From Paenibacillus helianthi (GTDB lineage: Bacteria > Bacillota > Bacilli > Paenibacillales > Paenibacillaceae), in NCBI RefSeq assembly GCF_001909055.1, contig NZ_LVWI01000043.1, positions 43,957-107,956 on the forward strand: DNA of 64,000 nucleotides. The letters are read 5' to 3'. Shown piece by piece: positions 55,308-63,703 of this stretch. The position numbers and the translations under genes are program-made. Every line of letters begins with the position of its first letter. Position 1 is the first letter of the stretch. The notes below the pieces were generated by a model. The model saw only the letters and a program-made list of their open reading frames with translations. It did not search any database and was not told the origin of the DNA.

Positions 55308-55544
55308 TTATTTTTTCGGCCCGCGCAGCCGGTTGATCAATGCGTTGAGATCAGATTGCGCTGGTGCAGCTGATTCACGGTTAGCTTCCTGGATAGATAA
55401 ATATACTTCTTTTCGAAAAATATCTACATGTTTCGGCGCTGAAATGCCAATTTTCACCGTATCACCATCCACTGCCAGGACCGTAATTTCAATCTGATCC
55501 TCAATGACAATGGACTCACCTTTTTTTCTGGACAGTACGAGCAT
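55308..55544 (-). CDS. csrA: Translational regulator CsrA
   Basis: An RNA-binding dimer that represses hag translation by covering its ribosome site. 78 residues, N-terminus MLVLSRKKGESIVIEDQIEI, then KIGISAPKHVDIFRKEVY. ATG 55544 sits next to the fliW stop. The extended C-terminal helix (about 50-78) is where FliW binds in Bacillus CsrA. Its target hairpin is visible at 50582-50595. Confidence 0.97.
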   Translation of the reverse strand: MLVLSRKKGESIVIEDQIEITVLAVDGDTVKIGISAPKHVDIFRKEVYLSIQEANRESAAPAQSDLNALINRLRGPKK

Positions 55545-55545
55545 T

Positions 55546-55995
55546 TCATTCACCATCCTTTCCGTCAATTACCGGCTGCTGCTCCTGGAACAAACTATGC
55601 TTCGTGTGATATGGCGTTTTGTGCAGCACTACTTGCTTGCCCAACAATCGTTCGGGATTTAAAACAATAGGTGCAAGCAGGTTAATTGTAGACTCTTCCG
55701 CTTGCTCTTTGAGCGTAATCATGCAGCGGACAATGACCTGAGAGACAATTTCCAATTCTTCGGCTTCATCACCCGGCAGTTCAAACTCATAGGCCGGATA
55801 AAACGCAAACGGATCTCCGAGCAGAAACGACAGACTTTTATTTCCCAGCGACTGCAGGACCCAGAAAGGAGTTCCCTCCATGGCAATCAAAACAAAATCA
55901 TTTTCATCCTCAAAACCGGGGATTCCTTTGGAGAAATGATACAACTGTTCCTCCTGTACTTCTAGGTTTCCCCAAGCAAGCGTCTCAATAATCAA
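55546..55995 (-). CDS. fliW: Flagellar assembly factor FliW
   Basis: FliW binds CsrA or free flagellin; when flagellin is exported FliW releases and traps CsrA. 149 residues with the signature FSKGIPGFEDENDFVLI and then FLLGDPFAFYPAYEFELP. TTG 55995 is preferred over GTG 56004 because GAGGAG is 8 bases from it and the product then begins MIIET, as in known FliW proteins. It is coupled to csrA. Confidence 0.95.
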   Translation of the reverse strand: MIIETLAWGNLEVQEEQLYHFSKGIPGFEDENDFVLIAMEGTPFWVLQSLGNKSLSFLLGDPFAFYPAYEFELPGDEAEELEIVSQVIVRCMITLKEQAEESTINLLAPIVLNPERLLGKQVVLHKTPYHTKHSLFQEQQPVIDGKDGE

Positions 55996-56098
55996 GCGGT
56001 TCACTCCTCAGACAGTTTTGCTATGCAAAACCGGGATAATAAAGGTATCTAAATGTCCTAGCATACTAATGGTATCCAATGACATATAAATAGCACAA

Positions 56099-56133
56099 AA
56101 GCTATAGAAGCGCAGAACGCACATCCATAGCTT
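56099..56133 (-). terminator. Putative terminator of the flgM-flgL operon
   Basis: AAGCTAT pairs with ATAGCTT around a GTGCG/TGCGC inner helix, followed by a short T-rich stretch on the minus strand. It lies just after the DUF6470 stop. Confidence 0.6.
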
Positions 56134-56139
56134 ATTACA

Positions 56140-56703
56140 CTACATTTGAACATTCAATTCAGGTGGAATAAACTGTACCGAAGCATACTGTTGCATATAG
56201 ATATTCAGCTTGCCGCGTGTATACTCTGTCTCGGGACGATGACTTTCCACTTGAATATCAACTTGAGCTGCCCGGAAGCTGATTTCAGGGGCTCTTACCT
56301 CAAAATGAATCTCAACATTGTCGTAGGCCGCGGGACCGAGAGGCTCTGGGAAGGAGTTCGGTTCAGTATCTGTACCGTAGACTTCAGCAATTGTATTACC
56401 CGGCTTAAAAAACTCAGCCATTCGGTTACCCTGCTCAACCTTTCGGGCTATACCCTGGAGATATAATTGCTGTATACCTGAATAAATACGGCTATTCATA
56501 TCAAGTACACTGCCTCCATTATAGGCCGCCTGTGCTCTCGTCTGATCTATTGTAAGCTCAGGACGGGAAGAATGAATACTCAACTCACCTGGAGTAGTTG
56601 TGATGTTAACTTCAGCCTTAGGCTGAGTTATGGAGAAAGCACCTAAATCAGCATCAATGCCAATGATTGCAGGCGTCTGTCGAATTTGCAGGATTGGCTG
56701 CAT
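56140..56703 (-). CDS. DUF6470 family protein (YviE-like)
   Basis: A 187-residue protein of unknown function that occupies the place of yviE between flgL and fliW in Bacillus. The N-terminus QPILQIRQTPAIIGIDADLG and the alternating beta pattern with repeated E-I/V strands (AEVNITTTPGELSIHSSRPE) are typical. The start may be ATG 56703 or TTG 56706; the TTG has the better spacing from GGAGG. Co-transcription with flgK-flgL suggests a flagellar role. Confidence 0.85.
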   Translation of the reverse strand: MQPILQIRQTPAIIGIDADLGAFSITQPKAEVNITTTPGELSIHSSRPELTIDQTRAQAAYNGGSVLDMNSRIYSGIQQLYLQGIARKVEQGNRMAEFFKPGNTIAEVYGTDTEPNSFPEPLGPAAYDNVEIHFEVRAPEISFRAAQVDIQVESHRPETEYTRGKLNIYMQQYASVQFIPPELNVQM

Positions 56704-56721
56704 CAACGAGCACCACCTCCG

Positions 56722-57639
56722 TTATCGGATAAAGTCCACTAGACTTGTAGAGATAATCTTGGCTCCTACAGAAAGAGAAGCATTATAGATGTTCTCCTGA
56801 ATCTTCGACTGCATGATCAGTCCCTCATAATCTGCATCCTCTGTCTTAGCCTGCAGATCAGTTAGGTTTATGTTCAAATCACTTAAACGATCCTGCATTA
56901 ATTCCACACGGTTAGTCTTAGCCCCTATTTCGGAGCGTGCCGACAGGATAGTCTCTACACGTGTATCGATTTTGTCAAGTTGAGCGGATACTGCTTTAAT
57001 ATTGCCGGACTTCAAACTCTCGGAGATATTATTAATGATAGAAAACAGATTATCTGCCTCCCCAGTATGACCGAAAACATCATTACCGGTCATATTAATT
57101 GGCAGCTGCACACCTTCACCGACAATATATTGAATTTGCCCCGGATCTGTAGTGATGGCTTTGGTCACATCATAGGTACCATCCGAACCTCTGGCAAAAT
57201 CATAAGGCTTGGTATTATATTGTTCACCATTAAAGATATATTTTCCGTTCAGCTTGCTGTTAGAGATATCCACGAGTTGTTCTTTGAGTTGCATTACTTC
57301 TTCATTAATACTATCCAAAGCTGACTGTGGATTGCTCCCAGTAGAGGCCTGTACAGTAAGCTCGCGCAACCGCTGAACCACATCTCCAGCCTGTCCGAGG
57401 ACGGTGTCGTTATAATCAAGCCAGGACAGCCCGCTATCTACATTCTTGGTGTACTGTTCATTCGAAGACAGCTCGGCACGGTAACGCAGGGAGTAAGTAA
57501 TCCCTACCGGGTCATCGGAAGGCTTATTGATTTTGCGGCCGCTGGACAGCTGGAGCTGGGTGTCGTTCATGGTGCGCGCATTGCGGTTTAGGTTAAGCAG
57601 CAGCTGTGAATTCATCATATTGGAGGTTACCCTCAACAT
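56722..57639 (-). CDS. flgL: Flagellar hook-filament junction protein FlgL
   Basis: The second junction protein (HAP3) between hook and filament, 305 residues. Flagellin-like N-terminus MLRVTSNMMNSQLLLNLNRN with QLQLSSGRKINKPSDDPVGI. The C-terminal helix is LPMRLEN-poor but flagellin-like (LQAKTEDADYEGLIMQSKIQ). It follows flgK by 14 bases. The length is normal for Firmicutes. Confidence 0.95.
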   Translation of the reverse strand: MLRVTSNMMNSQLLLNLNRNARTMNDTQLQLSSGRKINKPSDDPVGITYSLRYRAELSSNEQYTKNVDSGLSWLDYNDTVLGQAGDVVQRLRELTVQASTGSNPQSALDSINEEVMQLKEQLVDISNSKLNGKYIFNGEQYNTKPYDFARGSDGTYDVTKAITTDPGQIQYIVGEGVQLPINMTGNDVFGHTGEADNLFSIINNISESLKSGNIKAVSAQLDKIDTRVETILSARSEIGAKTNRVELMQDRLSDLNINLTDLQAKTEDADYEGLIMQSKIQENIYNASLSVGAKIISTSLVDFIR

Positions 57640-57653
57640 AAGCTATTCCTCCT

Positions 57654-59249
57654 TTATCTGCCGACGGTGCCGGTAGAATTAATTAGTTTGTCGAGCATTT
57701 CGTCATAGGTCGTCATAAACCGAGCAGCGGCGCTATAAGCATGCTGGAATACCAGCATATCCGACATTTCTTGATCCAGGGACACTCCGCTTACAGACTG
57801 TCGGCGTGAATTCACCTGTTCCACCAGATAATCGGCATTACTCGTCTGACGTGTAGCTTCCTGGGATTGAATTCCCAGTTGCCCCACCATGGAGCTGAGA
57901 TATGATCCGATAGTGCCGCTCTTAATACCATCCGCTGTAGTGAAGGTATTGTTGTCCTTCATGTTACTGAACAAAAGCGCCAGTGTATTGTTCCCTTTAA
58001 TTACCGATACCTTTCCGGCAGTGTCTGTAGTGGCGCGGAGAGAAGTAGCGAATAGGGAAGGATCTGCAGCAATTTCCGGATTCAGTCGAAGATTGCTCGC
58101 GGTGATCGCTTCCCCGGCCACTGATGGCGTGAAGAATGGGCGGCCTGTGCTGCCATCCATCGCAAACCCCAGCTGATGCAGACCATTCAGGCCCTTGACT
58201 GTAGTTTTCAAATCACCTGTCAACGGGATAGGGACTGCAGCACCGGCAAGGAGCGTTGTTTTGGTGCCATCGGCATTAACAATTTCTGAATCCTTGAACA
58301 CTGTGGTACCAGCCGGAAGTGTTGAACCCGCAGGAATCGTAACCTTCACCTCGCCATTGGCGATTGTATTGGCCATATCATCCAACTGTTTCTTATAATC
58401 CGCGACGTAGGTTTTGCTGGAAAAGATCATTCCGTAAGCCTCTCCAGCCTTGAGATCCCCGGAGGCATAAGCCGTGTTGAGAAACGCGCTGTCTACAGTC
58501 GCTGTAACGGCTTGTCCTTGAACCAGCTGCTGGGTACCCAGCGATATATTATAGCCGGCATCGGTCTCCAGAACAGTAATGTTCGCAATCTTGGACAGCT
58601 TGTCTGTCATCAGGTCACGCTGATCCCGCAAATCATTGGCGTGATCGCCCATACCTTCGATTTTAGCAATGGATTGATTCAGGTCAGCGATAGAGCTCAA
58701 ATAGCCCTGAACCTGTTTTCCTTTGACATCAATATTGGTACTAAGATCCCGGTCCAGATTGCTCAACTGCGTACTCATGTAGTTCATTGCATCCGTGAGT
58801 GACTCCGCAGTCTGCACAACAATCTTACGGGCTGTAGGATCTTCAGGGTTCTTGCTGAGGTCAGACCAGGACTTCCAGAAATTATCCAGTACTGTTCGAA
58901 TGCCTGTATCCGAAGGCTCATTCACGATGGCTTCGAGCTTGTCCAGTGTATCGGATTGGATGCTCCAGTTCCCGCTGGCAGAGTTCTCACCCCGGTACTG
59001 ATCGTCCAGGAACATCTCGCGGATACGTTCGATGGAAGTGAACTCGACCCCGGTACCCAGCTGACCAGGAACCGTGGAATTCGTAAGACCGTATGCTTCA
59101 ATGGGAGAAGCGGCCTTCATGTTCACACGTTGGCGGGTGTAGCCCTCCGTATTGGCATTGGCGATATTGTGTCCGGTTGTGCTGAGCGCAGCAGTCTGTG
59201 TGAACAGGCTTCGTCTTGCCGTCTCAATTGAGTGAAATGTGGATGTCAT
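57654..59249 (-). CDS. flgK: Flagellar hook-filament junction protein FlgK
   Basis: HAP1, 531 residues. N-terminal rod/hook-type motif ALSTTGHNIANANTEGYTRQ, and a C-terminal helical end with VSGVSLDQEMSDMLVFQHAY then SAAARFMTTYDEMLDKLI. A middle domain of about 200 residues is less conserved. It lies after flgN, its export chaperone. Confidence 0.96.
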   Translation of the reverse strand: MTSTFHSIETARRSLFTQTAALSTTGHNIANANTEGYTRQRVNMKAASPIEAYGLTNSTVPGQLGTGVEFTSIERIREMFLDDQYRGENSASGNWSIQSDTLDKLEAIVNEPSDTGIRTVLDNFWKSWSDLSKNPEDPTARKIVVQTAESLTDAMNYMSTQLSNLDRDLSTNIDVKGKQVQGYLSSIADLNQSIAKIEGMGDHANDLRDQRDLMTDKLSKIANITVLETDAGYNISLGTQQLVQGQAVTATVDSAFLNTAYASGDLKAGEAYGMIFSSKTYVADYKKQLDDMANTIANGEVKVTIPAGSTLPAGTTVFKDSEIVNADGTKTTLLAGAAVPIPLTGDLKTTVKGLNGLHQLGFAMDGSTGRPFFTPSVAGEAITASNLRLNPEIAADPSLFATSLRATTDTAGKVSVIKGNNTLALLFSNMKDNNTFTTADGIKSGTIGSYLSSMVGQLGIQSQEATRQTSNADYLVEQVNSRRQSVSGVSLDQEMSDMLVFQHAYSAAARFMTTYDEMLDKLINSTGTVGR

Positions 59250-59306
59250 GCTACTGGTTCCTCCCTTATGATGGCTCCGGCAAAACGGCTTGCAAGAACG
59301 GTAAGT

Positions 59307-59807
59307 CTATCCGCGTGCGTCAAAAAGACCCGGCCGGGTGGAGCCACTGCCCTTGTCGGACGGATGATGGTAAGTAAAATCCTGGTTCGGTCTTCCGACC
59401 AGCAAATCCAGGGAATAATCTATAAAGGTAAGCGACTGCTCAATCAGCTTCTGATTCAGCTCATTGGCCTGCTTCAAGCGGCGTAGTGTGCCTGAAAGCT
59501 TCTGCTGAATATGCAGCAGCCGCGACTTGTCTTCAGGATCAAATACAAGACGTGAGAGCTCAGAGAGGTTCAGGTTCAGGTTGGAACGAATCCCGACCCC
59601 CTGCAGAAAAGCATATGCGGCCTGCGCACGCTGCTCTTCGAGCTGCTCAATTAGCTTCATTAGCTTGGATTCCCGGTTCAGGATGTCAATCAGACCATCC
59701 ACCTTGTTATCCATAATCGTCTGTTTCTTAAAAGCGGCCAGATCCAGCATTTGAATATGTGCTTCGTCCAGCCGCTCAAGCAATTCCAGCAATGTTGTCA
59801 ATGGCAT
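59307..59807 (-). CDS. flgN: Flagellar export chaperone FlgN
   Basis: FlgN holds FlgK and FlgL before export. 166 residues, all-helical with coiled-coil propensity (LLELLERLDEAHIQMLDLAA). A Q-rich helix ends at about 150. ATG 59807 has AGGTGA 7 bases upstream; GTG 59819 directly after the flgM stop is the alternative. Named from helicity, size and the flgM-flgN-flgK order. Confidence 0.88.
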   Translation of the reverse strand: MPLTTLLELLERLDEAHIQMLDLAAFKKQTIMDNKVDGLIDILNRESKLMKLIEQLEEQRAQAAYAFLQGVGIRSNLNLNLSELSRLVFDPEDKSRLLHIQQKLSGTLRRLKQANELNQKLIEQSLTFIDYSLDLLVGRPNQDFTYHHPSDKGSGSTRPGLFDARG

Positions 59808-59819
59808 GGGTGTCTTCAC

Positions 59820-60107
59820 CTAATTCTCGGAGGATTGCTTAAAGTAGGGGGCGAGTGTGGCTGCGAGCTTGGCTGCATCAACTTGGTAGGTACCTGCGGA
59901 AACTTGCTGTTTCAAGCTTTCAATCTTGCTTGCACGTTCGTCGTCAACTTCTCCGCTTTTCTGTGCCTGCAATAGCTTTATCGCTTCATCTGAGATCGAA
60001 ACCTCATCCTTGCGTGTGCTTTTCTTCAGTTGTTCCTGTCTAGGCGATTCCGCGCTGCGTTGATACGGGTTAATCGCATTAATACGTCCGGTCTCGTTAA
60101 TTTTCAT
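59820..60107 (-). CDS. flgM: Anti-sigma-D factor FlgM
   Basis: FlgM binds and inactivates SigD until the hook-basal body is complete. 95 residues with N-terminus MKINETGRINAINPYQRSAE. The signature KDEVSISDEAIKLL is followed by RASKIESLKQQVSAGTYQVD. ATG 60107 follows GGAAGGTGG; the longer frame from 60167 has no ribosome site. It lies in the yvyF-flgM operon, itself under a sigma-D promoter, giving feedback. Confidence 0.95.
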   Translation of the reverse strand: MKINETGRINAINPYQRSAESPRQEQLKKSTRKDEVSISDEAIKLLQAQKSGEVDDERASKIESLKQQVSAGTYQVDAAKLAATLAPYFKQSSEN

Positions 60108-60213
60108 AACTTCCACCTTCCTTTTAATATAAAAAAGCCGATAATCTTTACTAAGTTTATCGGCCATCTTTGAAACATTCTTTATACCTGCAAGCGTTAT
60201 TTTGCAGATTTAA

Positions 60214-60621
60214 TTATTCACGCATCTTGTCAACGGCCCGGTAAGCACCTTCCCCAGACTTTTTGGAGGGTTCTGCCGGAGCATCTTCTTTTACTGCATT
60301 GGTCAGATCTTTGCGCAGACGGTTGCGGCAGCTGTCACACATATGGCCTTCCCGGATTAAGGTTCCGCAGACCTCACAAGGGTACATCATATTCGGCGCA
60401 TTCGCTATAGAAATCCGGCCTTCCCGAATAAAACGGGTAATCTCCTTAATCGGAATTTCCGTTGCATCGGACAGCTCCTGAATATTAGTGCCTCTGTTTT
60501 CGCGTAAATAACTTACGCAGGTTTCATATTGATGCTCCAAATCCTTAATACAGGGCTGGCACAGGTCCATAATATTTTTGACGTATAACCGGCCGCACCG
60601 TGGACAATTGTCTAGATTCAT
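60214..60621 (-). CDS. yvyF: YvyF family flagellar-operon zinc-ribbon protein
   Basis: A 135-residue protein of the TIGR03826 type found before flgM in Bacillales. Two zinc-ribbon-like Cys sets: CPRCGRLYVKNIMDLCQPC at the N-terminus and CEVCGTLIREGHMCDSC at about residue 90. A MerR/HTH-like segment lies between (GTNIQELSDATEIPIKEITR). ATG 60621 gives the family's usual MNLDNCP start. It may regulate flagellar genes; its function is not established. Confidence 0.9.
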   Translation of the reverse strand: MNLDNCPRCGRLYVKNIMDLCQPCIKDLEHQYETCVSYLRENRGTNIQELSDATEIPIKEITRFIREGRISIANAPNMMYPCEVCGTLIREGHMCDSCRNRLRKDLTNAVKEDAPAEPSKKSGEGAYRAVDKMRE

Positions 60622-60713
60622 TTTCAGCAGCGGCTCCCTTCCATACATTTTGTGCAGCGTATAATATCTTATGCTCCTAGATTACATGATTGCAGAAGCT
60701 TCGTCTATCATTA

Positions 60714-60740
60714 GTATCGGCTATTGAGGGGCAATGTTTA
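60714..60740 (-). promoter_or_regulatory. Sigma-D promoter of yvyF-flgM-flgN-flgK-flgL
   Basis: TAAA (60737-60740), 15 bases, GCCGATAC (60714-60721) on the minus strand, an almost perfect SigD site in the comFC-yvyF gap. Confidence 0.85.
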
Positions 60741-60789
60741 TATTAGTTTTACAAATAAATACTGAAACACTGCTTAGATTAAGGCAGAA

Positions 60790-61656
60790 TCACGAACGTG
60801 CCCACGTCAGGCTGTAAATTTCCGCTGTACAGCCTAGGCTACCGGCTAATTCATGAATGGTTTCCGCGCAGGCCCGGATCGTACTTCCTGTTGTGTAAAT
60901 ATCATCAATAATGATGATTTGCAGAGGCTGTGACTGAGTCTGAAGTCCGGCTGACTCAAGCCAATAGACAAACTCTGCGCGAATAGCAAGATCTGGGTTG
61001 GCTGCAAAAGCATGCTTCATATCCGCCAGCCGTTCGGCGCGGCTTTTGAAACTCTGTTTACCGGTATGATGGGTGCGGACCAGCAGCGGCAGCTGGGGAA
61101 TCCTTCTGTGCCGGGATAGAATGTCCGCCAGACGCTCGGCCTGATTGAACCCGCGTTCAGCCAGCCGGGCGTCACTTACCGGAACTGGGACCAGCAGATC
61201 CGCCTGCCATAAGCTGGCACGACCGATGCGCTTGAATTTGCCTTTGATAGCAGGAAGCTTCGAATGGATTTGCCGGGAACCTTCACCGCGCAGCTGCCCC
61301 CGCTCTGCTTGGAGAACCGTATATGCCCGATCCAGCATCAGACCGAGTACGGGGGCCAGACGCTCGTTCCCCCTATATTTATACTGGCCCAGAACCTCAC
61401 GCATCACACTTGTGTAAGCTACCGCACTGCGATTGCAGACTATTGGACCCGGGTCCCCGCTGCGGCTGCAATCCGGACAGCCCACATGGCGGCCGCATTT
61501 AGAGCAGCGCGGATTACGAATCCAAGGGATGGAGGTCTGGCATATTTTGCAAACTTCTGGAATCTCTGATGATACTTGGGCTTTTTTACCACAAATAAGA
61601 CAGTCCGAGGCGGAAGGAGCAAGCAGTGACTTGGCTACTTGGAACCATGTGCTCAT
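60790..61656 (-). CDS. comFC: Competence protein ComFC (phosphoribosyltransferase-like)
   Basis: A 288-residue protein that acts with ComFA in DNA uptake during transformation. The N-terminal zinc-ribbon has CLICGKK, CKIC, CSKCGRHVGCPDCS. The C-terminal PRPP-binding motif is IIIIDDIYTTGSTIRACAET, and VPVPVSDARLAERGFNQAE is typical. ATG 61656 is just past the comFA stop (61662); longer frames overlap comFA by about 100 bases. No comFB lies between them. Confidence 0.93.
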   Translation of the reverse strand: MSTWFQVAKSLLAPSASDCLICGKKAQVSSEIPEVCKICQTSIPWIRNPRCSKCGRHVGCPDCSRSGDPGPIVCNRSAVAYTSVMREVLGQYKYRGNERLAPVLGLMLDRAYTVLQAERGQLRGEGSRQIHSKLPAIKGKFKRIGRASLWQADLLVPVPVSDARLAERGFNQAERLADILSRHRRIPQLPLLVRTHHTGKQSFKSRAERLADMKHAFAANPDLAIRAEFVYWLESAGLQTQSQPLQIIIIDDIYTTGSTIRACAETIHELAGSLGCTAEIYSLTWARS

Positions 61657-61661
61657 CAAGA

Positions 61662-63674
61662 TTATAACCCCGCTCCCTTGCTTATGTACCCTTGTCTGCG
61701 GGCGATGGTATTCATCGTTCGGATCTGTGCGACTGCTCCCCGTTGTGATTTCGTCCATTGCGGAGAGAAAAACAAAACGGTTCCTGCCGGATCTTCTTTG
61801 GAGCGCCCAGCTCTTCCAGCCATCTGCACCAGTGAGGCTTCATCAAAAAGGCTGCTGTCCGCATCCAGTATAAAAACATCACTGCGGGGAACGGTAACCC
61901 CCCGTTCGAGGATTGTCGTGGTAACAAGAAGTGAGATTGCGCGGCTGCGGAAAGCCTCAACCTTCTCCGCTCTTGCCGGGTCCCGGGAAGAAGTGCCCTC
62001 AATTGCTGCTCCGGGAAAGTCCTGGCGGAGAAGAACCAGTAATCCTTCGATGTGGGCTATTCGCGACACAAACAGAAAAATTTGTGCCTTACGCGCAAAG
62101 GACCTGCGAAGTGCCTGCAGCAGATTTCCGGGCAGCGCTCCCCGCTTCAGGCAAACATGGACGGAAGACATCCCAACATGCCGGGGCACCGGCAGCGGAT
62201 GACCATGGAAGCGGACAGGTACCCTGGCATGCGGCAGCTTACCTGCGCGGGCTAAACGCTGCAAATCCGTTGGCGGTGTAGCTGACAGGTAGATGAACGA
62301 ACCCCCTGGCTTGCAAGCATGCTCTGCCGCATAGGCCAGCATAGGATCGTTGTGGTAGGGATAGGCATCGAGCTCATCGATGATGACAAGGTCAAAGCTT
62401 TGGTAGAAGCGCAGTAGCTGGTGGGTAGTGGCCAGAGTCAACTGGCCGTGGGTCCAGCGGTCTGCGCTGCCGCCGTACAGCACGGCGAGCGTCTCTGCCG
62501 GGAACGCCTTGGCTAGCCGCGGCGCGAGCTCCAGCACGACGTCGCGCCGCGGCGTGGCGACGAGCGCACGGCCTCCGGCAGCGAGCACGGCCGCAAGGAG
62601 CGGGAACGTGATCTCCGTTTTCCCCGCTCCCGTGACAGCCCAGAGCAGGAACCGCTCTGGGCTCCGGGCGGCGGAGCGCTGCCGCGGCTCCGCCAGGAAC
62701 CCCAGTGCAGCGCCGGCGGCCCCCGCCTGCGCCGCGCTAAGCCCCCACCGGCGTGCCGCCACGGTGGGGGAAGCCCCGGCCGTGCACCGCACGGCCGGAG
62801 AGGCCGCGCTGCGCAGCAGCAGCGCGCAAGCCCGGCTGCGCCCGAGTGCGAGGCAGGCCTCGCAATAGGCGCAGCCTACAAGGCCGCACGCGGCGCAGGC
62901 CGTGCGGCCCGTGGGGGCGCTGCCGCAGCGCAGGCAGCGTTCTTCCGCGCGGCGGGCACCCGCGCCGCGCCGGAGCAGGCGCAGCTGCGGCAGGCGGAGC
63001 GCCGCAGTGCGCAGGAGGCGGCCGGTGACCGCAGGGAACCGGCCTGCGCCAAGCAGGCGCGCGGAGGTTGCGCGCGCCGTGTGCCATGCCCCTGTGCTGC
63101 GAAGCACAGGGGCTGCGCCAACAGCGGCCTCCACGCTCAGCCGCCCCTGCAAATGGCAGAGCTGAACAGCCGCCCGCCACTGTCCAGCCAATCCTGGAAG
63201 CTGCTCCTCCAGGAGCGCTTCGACTTCAGGCTGGAGTAATGAACGGCCATCCAGTACCTGCATCAACTGCTCTGCCGCAGCTCCAAGAACATCCGCGCAT
63301 ATGCCTTTTTCACAACCTATAGCTGATCTGTAGTTTTCATCAACTTCCGTATAGAGTCCGCCCACATTCAAGCTGCCGCCGCCTCTTCTCTCCACGTCAA
63401 TTTCAGTTCTGAGCACCTCAGCCATATATCTCCCCCAGTCTTCCTCCTGCCATTGCCGCGCTGCCCGTGAGGAATCCCAGTGCTCCCTCAGCTTCACTGC
63501 CCAACCGAGAGGAAGCGCCGAAGAGAGGAGCACCAGCTTATCCGCAGCCCTATTGTTCCATCCATCCCTTTCTCCCCTGGTACCGCTCCACCATATCCTG
63601 TCAACATTCATATGGAGTGAGACCCACAGACTCCAGTCTCCTTCAAGCTCTACCGCATATACTGCTGCCTGCAC
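61662..63674 (-). CDS. comFA: Competence helicase ComFA
   Basis: A membrane-associated DEAD-box-like ATPase that helps pull single-stranded DNA into the cell. 670 residues, longer than the roughly 460 of Bacillus ComFA because of an N-terminal extension of about 240 residues. A zinc finger (about 250-275: CLRCGS, CAACGLVGCAYCEAC) precedes the helicase core. The core shows Walker A WAVTGAGKTEITFP, DELD box LVIIDELDAYPYHND, YLSATPP and QMAGRAGRS. Codons 170-330 are extremely GC- and Ala/Arg-rich. The start is GTG 63674 with GGAGG 8 bases upstream. Confidence 0.93.
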   Translation of the reverse strand: MQAAVYAVELEGDWSLWVSLHMNVDRIWWSGTRGERDGWNNRAADKLVLLSSALPLGWAVKLREHWDSSRAARQWQEEDWGRYMAEVLRTEIDVERRGGGSLNVGGLYTEVDENYRSAIGCEKGICADVLGAAAEQLMQVLDGRSLLQPEVEALLEEQLPGLAGQWRAAVQLCHLQGRLSVEAAVGAAPVLRSTGAWHTARATSARLLGAGRFPAVTGRLLRTAALRLPQLRLLRRGAGARRAEERCLRCGSAPTGRTACAACGLVGCAYCEACLALGRSRACALLLRSAASPAVRCTAGASPTVAARRWGLSAAQAGAAGAALGFLAEPRQRSAARSPERFLLWAVTGAGKTEITFPLLAAVLAAGGRALVATPRRDVVLELAPRLAKAFPAETLAVLYGGSADRWTHGQLTLATTHQLLRFYQSFDLVIIDELDAYPYHNDPMLAYAAEHACKPGGSFIYLSATPPTDLQRLARAGKLPHARVPVRFHGHPLPVPRHVGMSSVHVCLKRGALPGNLLQALRRSFARKAQIFLFVSRIAHIEGLLVLLRQDFPGAAIEGTSSRDPARAEKVEAFRSRAISLLVTTTILERGVTVPRSDVFILDADSSLFDEASLVQMAGRAGRSKEDPAGTVLFFSPQWTKSQRGAVAQIRTMNTIARRQGYISKGAGL

Positions 63675-63703
63675 CTGCTACACCTCCTAAAATTTGTTTG
63701 GAC

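Noticed and set aside
62753..63165. Several Arg/Pro-rich frames in the GC-rich part of comFA
   Set aside because: High GC removes stop codons in all frames; only the comFA frame continues into helicase motifs.
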